Source of the DNA: JAZDLM01 sp043801895
Lineage (GTDB): Bacteria > Patescibacteriota > Kazan-3B-28
DNA length: 34,957 bases
Direction of reading: 5' to 3'
NCBI GenBank assembly: GCA_043801895.1
Contig: JAZDLM010000006.1
Coordinates: 1-34,957 of the forward strand
Positions 1-8,410 of this stretch are shown here, piece after piece. The notes under the pieces were generated by a model that had not been told where the DNA came from, searched no databases, and saw only the letters and a list, made by a program, of their open reading frames with translations. Every line of letters begins with the position of its first letter. Position 1 is the first letter of the stretch. The translations under genes and the position numbers were made by a program.

Positions 1-939
1 ATTATTGCCATGTGTTCCTGGCCGGATTTTGATCCCAATAACTATGCTACGGTCAAAAGTGTGGGAACTTTTTTGAATCCGGCGGTCAGCCGGCAATATG
101 AGCCTGGTTCGGTTTTCAAAACCATGACCATGGCCGCCGCCTTAGACCAGCAGAAAGTCACCCCCAGCACTACCTATACCGATATCGGCGAAGTGCAGGT
201 GAACGATCGGACGATCCGCAACTCTGACCTGACGGCCCATGGCCAGCAAACCATGACCGAAGTGCTTGAAAAATCGCTCAACACCGGCGCGGTATTTGTA
301 GTGCAGAAACTGGGCAAAAATCTATTCAATAAATATTTGGACAAATTCGGTTTTACTAAACCGACCGGTATTGAATTGGATGGCGAAACTTCGGCCCAAA
401 TTAAGAATGTCCGCCAGTGGGCGGATGTCGATCTGGCCACAATGGCCTTCGGCCAAGGTATTGCGGTCACCCCAATCCAGATACTAACTGCTTTCGGCGC
501 CATTGCTAACGGCGGCCGCTTAATGCAACCACATGTGGTAGACAAGATTCTGTATCCCTCCGGCGCGGTATCGATTAACCCAGTGGTGACTAACGAACAA
601 GTGGTTTCGCCGCAGACAGCCGAGTTGGTATCAGCGATGATGGTTAATGTAGTTGAGCGCGGACATGGTAAGCAGGCGGCCGTGCCAGGATATCGCATCG
701 CCGGCAAAACAGGGACTGCTCAGATCCCTAATCCAAAAACCGGTGGTTATTACGAAGGCTGGGGTCAGACGATCGGGAACTTTATCGGTTTCGGGCCGGT
801 CGAGGACCCGAAGTTTGTGATGATCACTAGGATTGACCGGCCGAAGGATGTCCAGTTCGCGGAAAGTTCGGCGGCGCCGCTATTTGGGAAAATCGCCAAG
901 TTCTTGTTGGATTATTGGAGAGTGCCCCCGACGAGATAG
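1..939 (+). CDS. ftsI: Penicillin-binding protein (FtsI/PBP2 type), 3' part
   Basis: C-terminal transpeptidase part of a class B penicillin-binding protein that cross-links peptidoglycan at the septum. The frame is open from base 1, so the gene starts outside the window; about 312 residues are visible. The three active-site motifs are present: SVFK with the acylated serine at visible residue 37, SLN at 92-94 and KTGTAQ from residue 236. The usual 'AMCSWPDFDPNNY' type segment precedes them. The following murF, mraY, and later murD, ftsW, murG, murC and ftsQ, point to the division enzyme FtsI rather than an elongation PBP2. The N-terminal membrane anchor and dimerisation domain cannot be seen. 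Confidence 0.93.
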   Translation: MIAMCSWPDFDPNNYATVKSVGTFLNPAVSRQYEPGSVFKTMTMAAALDQQKVTPSTTYTDIGEVQVNDRTIRNSDLTAHGQQTMTEVLEKSLNTGAVFVVQKLGKNLFNKYLDKFGFTKPTGIELDGETSAQIKNVRQWADVDLATMAFGQGIAVTPIQILTAFGAIANGGRLMQPHVVDKILYPSGAVSINPVVTNEQVVSPQTAELVSAMMVNVVERGHGKQAAVPGYRIAGKTGTAQIPNPKTGGYYEGWGQTIGNFIGFGPVEDPKFVMITRIDRPKDVQFAESSAAPLFGKIAKFLLDYWRVPPTR

Positions 940-1003
940 TCGATGACACTTACTTGTCAGCGCCAGTTTTTAGATAAATCGCTGTCCCAGGGCGCCTTTT
1001 TCG

Positions 1004-1012
1004 TGTTATGAT
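1004..1012 (+). promoter_or_regulatory. Extended -10 promoter for murF
   Basis: TGTTATGAT fits the extended -10 consensus TGnTATAAT. It lies 18 nt before the murF ATG, in the 91-nt gap after ftsI. No good -35 is seen, as expected for this promoter class. Confidence 0.5.
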
Positions 1013-1030
1013 AGCTCCAGCGAGGAGTAT

Positions 1031-2302
1031 ATGAAGAGACTGGTCTCCAGATTAATATTGGGGCTACTAGCTCGGCTAGCCTGCCAGGTGGCGCGGCGGG
1101 GCCGGATTAAGCTGGTCGGCATCACCGGCAGCGTCGGAAAAACCACCGCGAAAGAGGCGATTGCCCAAGTGCTGGGCGGGGTGTTTCGGGTGGCTAAAAC
1201 CCCAAAGAACGCGAATACCGAGTGGGGAGTAATGGCGGTGGTGATCAATCCTGGTTTCCGTCCGGTGTTTACGGCTGACGGTCGGGCCAAGATAACATTT
1301 GGGATGGCCTTGGGATTGATCGCTCGCGGCCTGTGGCAACTGGTCTGCCCGCATCGGCGCGAGGATGTTTTGGTACTCGAGCTAGCCGCTGACAGACCCG
1401 GCGACATCAAGTTTTTCAACCAATTTCTCGCCTACGATGTAGTAGCGATCACCAATATCGGTCAGGTGCATTTAGAGTTTTATGATAATTGGGAGCAGCT
1501 GCGCGATGAGAAGCTGTCATTGATCGATGGGGTAAAGAGCGGCGGGCTGGTGATTGTCAATCAACAACTTAGACAATATGTTGATACAGAAAGATTGAAT
1601 TATCGACTGTTGCGCTGCCAAACCTTTGGGCAAACTGATGCCGATATGATAGGCCGCGATTTTGAGCTGAGCGAGGGCACAGCGTCCTATACTATCGCGA
1701 CCCCGGCGGGTGATATACGGATTGTCGCGCCGCATAATCGGCAGATGTGGCTGGCGGCGCCGATCGCAGCCTTAGTCGGGATTGAGTTTGGTTTGCATCT
1801 CGACCAGATCACTAAGCGACTGACGAGTTGGGTAGTGCCGGAGGGCAGATTCGCCGTGCAGCCATTAGCACGGGGAGTTGTGCTGATCAACGATGCCTAT
1901 AACGCCAACCCGGACTCGATGCGAGTGGCGCTCCAGGGGCTACAGGATATTGCGGCCGGTCGAGGCCGGCGAGTAGCGATCCTGGGCGGGATGCGTGAAT
2001 TAGGCTCGGCACACGAGGCGGCCCATTTAGAATTAGGCCGATCAGTCCCGCATTTGGCCGATGTGCTGATCGCGGTCGGGCAGGAGGGGGAATTGATCAG
2101 CGAAGGGGCAAAGCTGGCGGGGATGCCAAGTGAGCGGATCTATGAAATCGGTTGGCCCGCTACCGCTACTTCTGTTGAAGCAGCCGCACGAGCGGATGAT
2201 TTTTATGGCCTTTTGCAGGATAATGACACTGTTTTAGTAAAAGCCTCAAATGCGATTGGTTTAAGTGGAGTAGCCGAGGCACTTAAACAGAGATTGAATT
2301 AA
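1031..2302 (+). CDS. murF: UDP-MurNAc-tripeptide--D-Ala-D-Ala ligase-like protein
   Basis: Mur ligase, most similar to MurF, which adds D-Ala-D-Ala to UDP-MurNAc-tripeptide in the cytoplasm. The ATP P-loop GSVGKTT is at residues 33-39, followed by the central-domain strand 'AITNIGQVHLEFY' and the C-terminal ligase domain containing 'NDAYNANPDSM'. Family members usually carry a roughly 80-100-residue UDP-substrate domain before the P-loop; here there are only about 30 residues, mostly a basic and hydrophobic helix. So domain 1 is missing or replaced by a membrane-leaning helix. The start is set by AGGAG 3 nt before ATG. The stop overlaps the mraY start (TAATG), indicating translational coupling. 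Confidence 0.88.
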   Translation: MKRLVSRLILGLLARLACQVARRGRIKLVGITGSVGKTTAKEAIAQVLGGVFRVAKTPKNANTEWGVMAVVINPGFRPVFTADGRAKITFGMALGLIARGLWQLVCPHRREDVLVLELAADRPGDIKFFNQFLAYDVVAITNIGQVHLEFYDNWEQLRDEKLSLIDGVKSGGLVIVNQQLRQYVDTERLNYRLLRCQTFGQTDADMIGRDFELSEGTASYTIATPAGDIRIVAPHNRQMWLAAPIAALVGIEFGLHLDQITKRLTSWVVPEGRFAVQPLARGVVLINDAYNANPDSMRVALQGLQDIAAGRGRRVAILGGMRELGSAHEAAHLELGRSVPHLADVLIAVGQEGELISEGAKLAGMPSERIYEIGWPATATSVEAAARADDFYGLLQDNDTVLVKASNAIGLSGVAEALKQRLN

Positions 2303-3333
2303 TGGAAGAAGCGATCCTACAAGCTAATCTACTGCGGCTGTTCTTATTGGCGGCGATGGGTTTTTTTGTGGCGATCATTGCGACTCCGTTCTGGGCCAAC
2401 TTTTTGTACAAATTTAAGTTCTGGAAACGGCAAAAAGAGGAAACTATTTACGGCACGCAAGCAACTGTCTTTCAGCAGCTTCACACGGAAAAGCATAGGC
2501 GTAATATTCCCACAATGGCCGGGGTATTATTTTGGGCGATCGTTCTAGTTCTATCCGCCCAATTTAATCTCACCCGATCGCAGACTTTTCTGCCGCTGTT
2601 TTCATTGTTCACGGTCGGGGTGATCGGCGCAATTGACGATTGGTTCAATATCCGCGGGATTGGCAAGATTAAGGGGATCCGCGCCCGTCAAAAAATGGCC
2701 TGGCTACTAGTTATCGCTGGCTTGGGAGCATGGTGGTTTTTTGCGAAATTAGGCTACAACAGCTTGCATTTGCCCGGAGTAGGCGACTTCTTTGTGGGCT
2801 GGTGGTTTATTCCCATTTTCATTTTTGTCATCATTGCGGCGGCCAACGCGTTCAACATCACCGATGGGCTCGATGGATTATCTGGCGGGTTGTTCGCTAT
2901 TGCCTATGGTGCTTACGCGATTTTGGCCTTGGCCGGTAATCAGGTGAGTTTGGCAATTTTCTGCGCCACAGTAGTGGGGGTATTACTGGCCTATCTTTGG
3001 TTTAATGTTTACCCGGCCAGGTTTTTTGGTGGCGATACTTATTCGCTGGCTTTCGGTGCCACGCTAGGAGTGGTAGCGGCTTTGATTAACGACGGAGTGG
3101 GGATTATCGTGCTTCCGTTGATAGCCTTTGTCCCTCTGCTCGAAACTTTATCGGTGGTTCTGCAGTTAACTTATCGCAAGATCTATAAGCGCAAACTGTT
3201 TTTGATCGCGCCGATCCACCATCATTTTGAAGCGATCGGCTGGCCGGAAACCAAAGTCACCATGCGGTTTTGGATCATTGGGATGGTGTTTGCGGTGTTA
3301 GGGGTGGTGATTGGGATGGTGGGGGCGGGTTAA
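2302..3333 (+). CDS. mraY: Phospho-N-acetylmuramoyl-pentapeptide transferase
   Basis: Integral membrane enzyme that moves phospho-MurNAc-pentapeptide from UDP to undecaprenyl phosphate, forming lipid I. At 343 residues it has normal family length, with about ten hydrophobic segments. The aspartate-rich catalytic motif NAFNITDGLDGL starts at residue 182, and the MraY-specific histidine motif IHHHFE lies near 303-308. An earlier acidic motif (AIDDW) is also present. Its ATG shares one base with the murF stop. It is the last gene of this half of the dcw cluster; the next dcw gene, murD, is about 18 kb downstream. Confidence 0.95.
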   Translation: MEEAILQANLLRLFLLAAMGFFVAIIATPFWANFLYKFKFWKRQKEETIYGTQATVFQQLHTEKHRRNIPTMAGVLFWAIVLVLSAQFNLTRSQTFLPLFSLFTVGVIGAIDDWFNIRGIGKIKGIRARQKMAWLLVIAGLGAWWFFAKLGYNSLHLPGVGDFFVGWWFIPIFIFVIIAAANAFNITDGLDGLSGGLFAIAYGAYAILALAGNQVSLAIFCATVVGVLLAYLWFNVYPARFFGGDTYSLAFGATLGVVAALINDGVGIIVLPLIAFVPLLETLSVVLQLTYRKIYKRKLFLIAPIHHHFEAIGWPETKVTMRFWIIGMVFAVLGVVIGMVGAG

Positions 3334-3351
3334 ATATTAATCTGACAATTT

Positions 3352-5145
3352 GTGATCAAAGAACTGAAACGAATTCTGGCTGAATCGAAGCCGATGTATC
3401 CGGCGTTGTTGGTGATTTTGGTGTTGTCGCTGATCGAGGTGGCGTTAACCATGATATCACCGTGGTTTTATCGTGAATTAGTTAATTTCCTGACTACTCA
3501 AACCCTGAGCCCGATCTTCGCGCGGCTGATCGACATTAATCAGGGGCAGGTTCATGTATTAGTCTGGTTGGTAATTTATTTCTTGCTTAACTCTTCGGTG
3601 CGCGATTTGGTTAATTGGGTAAGCTACTACCTTGAAGGAGTAACCGGCAGCCGATCTTATTTATATTTTGCCTACCGGTCGTTGCAGCGAGTCCATCAAT
3701 TCTCGGTGAGCTATTTTGAGAAAATCTCGCCAGGATGGCTGAGAGAGCGGATATTCGATGGCGTGCGGGGTATATACGGCATACTCCAATCTGTCATCGT
3801 TGACATCTTGCCGCCGGTGCTGACATTCGCGATCGCCAGCGTTATCATTTTCCGATTCAACGCTTGGCTGGCGGCAGCGTTTTGGATAGTTGCTCCGATT
3901 TATGTGGGGATAACAATATGGCGCGCGCGAGTGATGCGATTTTGGCAAAACAAGATTCGCAATCAGAATGAAAAAGCCGGCCGGACTTTCATGGATAACC
4001 TAAACTACTTTCAGTTGGTCAAGGAATTCAGCCGAGAAGACTTCGAGCAAGAACGACACAACAAGATCCAGGGCAGGATATTTGGTCTTACCAAGCGCAA
4101 AGAGATATTTTTACGGATTAGCGGCTTTGGTCGCGAATTGATCTATGGATTGGGGTTCGCCTGGGTATATGGCTACGGCGGTTATCTGGTTCTGACCCAA
4201 CAATTATCGGTGGGCGATCTGGTGCTATTTGTGTCGTATCTGAATTTGGTGATGATGCCGCTGGGTCGGGTAATGGGTATCTACGACTCCATAGCGCTCG
4301 AGCTTGTCTCGGTCCGTCGGCTATTCGGGATATGGGATATAAAAGATAATGTGACAGACGCGCCTGATGCGGCTCCGCTCAAAGTAACGGTGGGTGCGGT
4401 GCGCCTGCGCAATGTTAGTTTTAGCTATCCAGCTACCAAAAAACAGAAGGGCGACAGACTAGTGTTTCGCAACATCAATCTCGATATTAAACCCAAAGAG
4501 ATCGTAGCCGTTGTTGGCCCCTCGGGGGCGGGTAAATCTACTCTGGTGAAACTGATATTGCGCTTCTACGATCCGACCAAGGGGAAGATCTCGATTGACG
4601 GTCAGGATATCCGCCAAGTCACCCAGAAGTCGCTGCGTCAACAGGTTGCGACAGTGATGCAAGACGTATCCGTGTTCAATGGATCGGTGAAATACAATTT
4701 GAAATATGGGCGGCCGAATATTACCGATCGCGAATTGACCCAGGCGACTAAAGTGGCTAATTTGTACGATTTTATCATGTCATTGCGGCGAAAGTTTCGC
4801 ACTCAGATCGGCGAGCGGGGGGTGAAACTATCTGGCGGGGAGAGACAAAGACTAGCGATCGCTCGGGCGTTAATTAAAGACGCTCCGATCCTAGTGATGG
4901 ACGAAGCTACCTCCGCGCTGGATAGCGAGAACGAGAAAAAAATTCAGGATGCGATGTGGCAGTTGATTCAAGGGCGAACTACATTGATCATTGCCCATAG
5001 GCTTTCAACGGTGAAACGAGCCGATCGGATCATCGTGTTGGATAAAGGTCGGATCGTTGAGCAGGGGACCCACAAATCATTAATGCGGCGGAGCGGCTAT
5101 TATCAACGGCTATTCAAGATGCAGGGTGATCTGCTGGTGAAATAA
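3352..5145 (+). CDS. ABC transporter, fused membrane and ATPase domains
   Basis: A half-size ABC exporter of 597 residues, expected to work as a dimer. The N-terminal half is a six-helix type-1 exporter domain (about residues 15-320); the C-terminal half is the ATPase. Visible motifs are Walker A GPSGAGKST near 389-397, signature LSGGERQR near 492, Walker B ILVMDEATSALD near 512 and the switch histidine in IIAHRLS near 546. The start is GTG, 18 nt after mraY. The substrate cannot be read from sequence. Position next to mraY suggests, without proof, a lipid or envelope precursor; a multidrug exporter is the alternative. Confidence 0.9.
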   Translation: MIKELKRILAESKPMYPALLVILVLSLIEVALTMISPWFYRELVNFLTTQTLSPIFARLIDINQGQVHVLVWLVIYFLLNSSVRDLVNWVSYYLEGVTGSRSYLYFAYRSLQRVHQFSVSYFEKISPGWLRERIFDGVRGIYGILQSVIVDILPPVLTFAIASVIIFRFNAWLAAAFWIVAPIYVGITIWRARVMRFWQNKIRNQNEKAGRTFMDNLNYFQLVKEFSREDFEQERHNKIQGRIFGLTKRKEIFLRISGFGRELIYGLGFAWVYGYGGYLVLTQQLSVGDLVLFVSYLNLVMMPLGRVMGIYDSIALELVSVRRLFGIWDIKDNVTDAPDAAPLKVTVGAVRLRNVSFSYPATKKQKGDRLVFRNINLDIKPKEIVAVVGPSGAGKSTLVKLILRFYDPTKGKISIDGQDIRQVTQKSLRQQVATVMQDVSVFNGSVKYNLKYGRPNITDRELTQATKVANLYDFIMSLRRKFRTQIGERGVKLSGGERQRLAIARALIKDAPILVMDEATSALDSENEKKIQDAMWQLIQGRTTLIIAHRLSTVKRADRIIVLDKGRIVEQGTHKSLMRRSGYYQRLFKMQGDLLVK

Positions 5146-5154
5146 TCACGCCGG

Positions 5155-5183
5155 TTGACCCTTGCCGAGTCAGGCCCTACACT
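5155..5183 (+). promoter_or_regulatory. Sigma-70 promoter
   Basis: TTGACC and TACACT separated by exactly 17 bp, placed 41 nt before the next start codon and just after the ABC transporter stop. Confidence 0.75.
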
Positions 5184-5224
5184 ACGGGCAGTTTCGTAAT
5201 GTTCATTGAAGCGGTGGGTGAGCT

Positions 5225-5722
5225 ATGCTCAGATGGACGCGATTGGTGCTCGGTGCCTTAGATACGGGGGTGCGGATAGTGCTGACAGTCGGCTTCCTGC
5301 TCGTGGCGCTGGTCATCGTAGCGCCGCCGGCTCTGTTGATCCTCCTGTTCCTAGCAATTCGGTGGGCCGGTCGGCGGTTAATTGGTCGGCTGCGGGCGGC
5401 TTGGTCGGAACGGGTGGGCTGGTGGCATAAATACGCTGATAGCTGCAAGCTAGCTCGAACTACCGCCGCTGCCCCAAGGGTGGGAGACGGAAGCTTCGCG
5501 GTATATCAACATTTACTATCGGGCGACTGGTGTGTCGTTATCGAGGGGTGCGATTACAAAATTGTATCGCAAACCCTAGGCGATTTCGGCCATACGCTCG
5601 TCCAGTGGACCAGCCTCTTTACGATGGATTGCAAGTGCATCCCAAATGGCACCAACCTGGTGATCGACGAACGGGACTATAGTCCATTCCGGGACTATAA
5701 ATCCCCCAGCTCGGCTGAATAA
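5225..5722 (+). CDS. Small membrane protein of unknown function
   Basis: I do not recognise this 165-residue protein. It has two closely spaced hydrophobic helices (about residues 15-49) followed by an Arg/Trp-rich stretch and a soluble tail of about 100 residues with four cysteines. It sits alone between its own promoter (TTGACC-N17-TACACT) and its own terminator, and the stop codon lies inside the terminator loop. The ATG at 5225 is preceded by only a weak GGTGGGTGAG ribosome site. An overlapping frame starting at 5206 is less likely because it lacks the membrane-protein pattern and the fit to the terminator. Confidence 0.6.
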   Translation: MLRWTRLVLGALDTGVRIVLTVGFLLVALVIVAPPALLILLFLAIRWAGRRLIGRLRAAWSERVGWWHKYADSCKLARTTAAAPRVGDGSFAVYQHLLSGDWCVVIEGCDYKIVSQTLGDFGHTLVQWTSLFTMDCKCIPNGTNLVIDERDYSPFRDYKSPSSAE

Positions 5723-5737
5723 GTCGAGCTTTTTTTA
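5708..5737 (+). terminator. Intrinsic terminator containing the stop codon
   Basis: AGCTCG pairs with CGAGCT across an 11-nt loop and is followed by eight T. The TAA stop at 5720-5722 is in the loop. Confidence 0.85.
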
Positions 5738-5745
5738 TTCCCCCC

Positions 5746-5774
5746 TTGACCGGCGCGAGCAGCTGTGTTAGAGT
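5746..5774 (+). promoter_or_regulatory. Sigma-70 promoter
   Basis: TTGACC and TAGAGT with a 17-bp spacer, starting 9 nt after the preceding T-run. Confidence 0.7.
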
Positions 5775-5798
5775 TGTCAGGCGTTCGAAAGCACGCAA

Positions 5799-5817
5799 TG
5801 CAGTACCTTCTACTGCA
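5799..5817 (+). promoter_or_regulatory. Palindrome in the 5' leader
   Basis: Perfect inverted repeat TGCAGTA-CCTTC-TACTGCA between the promoter and the start codon. TGCAG recurs at 5824. It could be an RNA hairpin or a dimeric repressor site. Confidence 0.6.
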
Positions 5818-5855
5818 CATAGGTGCAGCTAATTCGATGGCAGGAGAAATCCATC

Positions 5856-6191
5856 ATGCAACTGACTTTTGTTGTCCCCTCGATGATTATCACCTGGAAG
5901 GGAGGTGGGCACGCGAATGAGCCCTATGTCGCAACTATTCAGGACCCTGACTGGTTTGGCTCCGACCGGCCTCATCAGGTTTATCTTAATGGGGCAGAGC
6001 GCCAGGTTCTTGAACAGGAAATCCCCGATCGGCGGACTGGGGTGGCTCGCTCGTTCGTGATCAGCGACCAGCATCCTGATCTGCTGACCATCAACCGGCT
6101 TGTGCAGAAGGGTCTTCTGCGGCAAACTGAAGAAGAGGTGGCTAGCCCGGCCGGTCGTCAGCTAACATTAGCTAGCCCGATTGCTGCTTAG
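5856..6191 (+). CDS. Hypothetical protein, 111 aa
   Basis: Unrecognised small, probably soluble protein with no signal peptide or membrane helix. ATG 5856 is preferred over the upstream GTG 5823 because AGGAG lies at a normal distance before it (5842-5846). The N-terminal half is beta-rich in appearance (MQLTFVVPSMIITWKGGG); the C-terminal half has a charged segment ending in small residues. It is a single-gene cassette: promoter, palindromic leader, gene, then a 108-nt 3' region and terminator. No homologue or function can be assigned. Confidence 0.6.
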   Translation: MQLTFVVPSMIITWKGGGHANEPYVATIQDPDWFGSDRPHQVYLNGAERQVLEQEIPDRRTGVARSFVISDQHPDLLTINRLVQKGLLRQTEEEVASPAGRQLTLASPIAA

Positions 6192-6205
6192 CGATCTACC
6201 GAATA

Positions 6206-6222
6206 GCCCGTTTATTTCGGGC
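6206..6222 (+). other. Hairpin without T-tail after the 111-aa gene
   Basis: GCCCG-TTTATTT-CGGGC, followed by C-rich rather than T-rich sequence, so probably a 3'-end stabilising hairpin. The following 6223-6299 shows no gene. Confidence 0.45.
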
Positions 6223-6299
6223 CCCCGTCGTTCCGGAGAGAAACAAAGTGCAAAGCTTGTAAGCTAAGCGTCATTCTTGAATCTCTGCAGGTAGCCCCT

Positions 6300-6323
6300 A
6301 CCGCCCGGGACGGCGGTTTTTTT
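6300..6323 (+). terminator. Intrinsic terminator
   Basis: ACCGCC and GGCGGT pair around a 6-nt loop, followed by seven T. Confidence 0.85.
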
Positions 6324-6325
6324 AT

Positions 6326-6355
6326 TTGACAGAGAGCGAATAATTCTCCTATAGT
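6326..6355 (+). promoter_or_regulatory. Sigma-70 promoter
   Basis: TTGACA and TATAGT with an 18-bp spacer. A CCCTAG...CTAGGG inverted repeat (6367-6393) follows in the leader. Confidence 0.8.
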
Positions 6356-6434
6356 GCGGGTATGCTCCCTAGCCTTAGCACCTTAAACTAGGGGTGGGGG
6401 GCGATATCCTCAATACTTTCCAAGGGAGACAAGC

Positions 6435-7163
6435 ATGCGACACGCATTGTTTGCTCTGATCGGATTACTGCTTACAGCTGTTTTCTCGGCACCGGCGTTC
6501 GCTCTTGACAAGGGCGTCAAAGCCCTGGTGGCGGACCAGACCGGCCAGGTCTGCGTGGACTACGCGGTTTGTTGTTCGACCTGGGGCCAGGCGACCTACT
6601 CTTACAAGTACGATCTTGGTGGATGTGAGCGGCCAGACTGGAGCGGCGTGTGGCTGACCGACTACAACCTGGTCAAGGATGCCAAGTTGATCACGGTCGA
6701 TGGCCATCCGGCGGGACTGATCGCGTTTGGCGACCCGTCGGGGTGTGGTGACACCTGGGCAGCTCTGCTTACGCCGAGCTATGTGCCCACACGGTGTTGC
6801 TACGACAGTTGCCCGCGGCCATGCGGCGGCTCGTGTGCTCACGAGGTAGAAGTACCCCCGGCGGAATTCGGTCGGTTGCCGTATTGCCAGGGGTCGGGTT
6901 TCTACCCGAATACCTGGAGGTGTGGCAACTTCGTGAAATTCGATGTGGTCTGCGTAGAGCCCGGTCACTTCATCACCACTACCGATATGGAATGCGGGGT
7001 GGTGGGCGCGGGAGCGCGGACTAACTGCGGTGGGCTTATTGGCGTGGCGGCATGTTCATGGTCATGCTCGCACTGCGATCACATCAACCGACGCACCGGT
7101 TTCGTGGCGACCAACAAAGACGAGATCATGGCTGCGCTCGACGACTGGTATTTTGGAAGTTAG
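6435..7163 (+). CDS. Secreted cysteine-rich protein
   Basis: Unrecognised 242-residue protein with a clear signal peptide: a basic start, a hydrophobic core and an AFA cleavage site near residue 23. The mature part holds 18 cysteines, including pairs (CC) and clusters such as CCYDSCPRPCGGSC and CSWSCSHCDH. This suggests an extracellular disulfide-stabilised fold or a metal-binding surface protein. An excellent ribosome site AGGGAG lies 6 nt before ATG. The gene has its own promoter and a strong terminator, so it is a monocistronic secreted-protein cassette. Function unknown. Confidence 0.75.
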   Translation: MRHALFALIGLLLTAVFSAPAFALDKGVKALVADQTGQVCVDYAVCCSTWGQATYSYKYDLGGCERPDWSGVWLTDYNLVKDAKLITVDGHPAGLIAFGDPSGCGDTWAALLTPSYVPTRCCYDSCPRPCGGSCAHEVEVPPAEFGRLPYCQGSGFYPNTWRCGNFVKFDVVCVEPGHFITTTDMECGVVGAGARTNCGGLIGVAACSWSCSHCDHINRRTGFVATNKDEIMAALDDWYFGS

Positions 7164-7181
7164 CTCTTGAGCTAGTGAGAT

Positions 7182-7212
7182 AGCCGTCCCGGTTGGACCG
7201 GGGCGGCTTTTT
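7182..7212 (+). terminator. Intrinsic terminator
   Basis: AGCCGTCCCGGT / ACCGGGGCGGCT with a 3-nt loop and a T-run. The same GTCCCGGT design recurs at 14393. Confidence 0.9.
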
Positions 7213-7279
7213 GATTGCCAGAAGCCAACTTTCGTGATATGCCAGAGGTAGACTCATACCACTTAATTGATAGGAATAT

Positions 7280-8410
7280 ATGAAAGGCTTTTATTTGCTG
7301 GTCGGGCTGCTGCTCGTGGTGGGGGTAGCCTATGCTAGCTATAACTACGGCGCGAATTGGCAGCTCACCCCGCGTAACACCGCCGATCAAAACACGATTT
7401 TGCCGTACGCCAATCAGCTGAATAACAATGCGGTCACCAACAATACCGCCACTAACTCCACTATCGACACTAGCGAGTCGACCTATACTGGTGACAATTT
7501 TGTCACTGTTACTTCGCCGAAAAACGGAGCGATTATCAGTATTGCTAGTGAGGAATCGACATTTGACATCAAGGGAGCTATATCGCCCAACGCTAATAAG
7601 ATACTCGTCTCGGCTTACATGTACGGCTATTACGGCCCGGAAGGATTAGATGGATCGGCTAGCTATAAGCTGATCAACGAATACACACTCCAGCAATTTA
7701 AGCCTGGTGATACAAAATGGACTTATCATGTTTCACCTAAATACGAGAACTTGTATATGGGCGCTCACGGCAGCAAATATATTGCTCAGGCTTACTTTAA
7801 TGATGGCAGCATCGAGAAAGCTTCCGTTGAGCTGAGTTTCAACTTCGAGGGTTTGGCCGAGATGGGCAAACCGGTGATTTATTTGTATCCCACCCAGACC
7901 CAAGCCGTAAAGGTTAATGTCCAGCCAGTCTCCGGGATTTCGGCTAGCGAGCCAGGTATTGGCATGAACGGCTGGGAGGTGACCGCGTCGCCCGACGGCA
8001 GTTTGCTGACCTCCGATGGGGAAGTTTGGCCGTATCTGTTCTGGGAGGGTTTCGCCGCTAATTTCGCCACCCCCAAAGAAGGGTTTGTGCTAGCGGCAAA
8101 CGAGGTGGGGAGATTCTTTGACGATAAGTTGTCGGTGCTAGGTCTCAACGCCAAGGAGATCGCTGACTTCAAGGAATTCTGGGTGCCGCGAATGCAGGCT
8201 AAGCCGTACTATTTCATTACCTTTGTAGCGCAGTCCGACTTTGATCGCTACGCGCCGTTGACGGTTAGCCCTCAGCCTCAAACTGTAATCCGGGTATTCT
8301 TCGACTATAGGGGGCTTGATCGGCCGATCCAAGCAGCCCCACAAACACTCCGGCCAGCGCCTGCTAGAGATGGGTTCACGGTAATTGAATGGGGTGGTCG
8401 GATCCGGTAA
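7280..8410 (+). CDS. Anchored surface protein with KPVIYLYP domain
   Basis: 376 residues: an N-terminal membrane anchor or signal (about 4-20), an Asn/Thr-rich linker (about 45-70), an Ig-like segment starting VTVTSPKNGAIIS, and a C-terminal domain beginning KPVIYLYPTQ and containing W-V-A-PDGSL and YLFWEG motifs. I know the KPVIYLYP domain as a recurring domain of unknown function in Patescibacteria proteins, so family recognition is moderate and function unknown. AGGA precedes ATG by 4 nt. The 3' end overlaps the next gene by 26 nt if that gene's TTG start is used. Confidence 0.72.
   Translation: MKGFYLLVGLLLVVGVAYASYNYGANWQLTPRNTADQNTILPYANQLNNNAVTNNTATNSTIDTSESTYTGDNFVTVTSPKNGAIISIASEESTFDIKGAISPNANKILVSAYMYGYYGPEGLDGSASYKLINEYTLQQFKPGDTKWTYHVSPKYENLYMGAHGSKYIAQAYFNDGSIEKASVELSFNFEGLAEMGKPVIYLYPTQTQAVKVNVQPVSGISASEPGIGMNGWEVTASPDGSLLTSDGEVWPYLFWEGFAANFATPKEGFVLAANEVGRFFDDKLSVLGLNAKEIADFKEFWVPRMQAKPYYFITFVAQSDFDRYAPLTVSPQPQTVIRVFFDYRGLDRPIQAAPQTLRPAPARDGFTVIEWGGRIR

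Noticed and set aside
5206..5430. Alternative frame over the start of the small membrane protein
   Set aside because: The 5225 frame has coherent membrane helices and ends in the terminator; this one does not.
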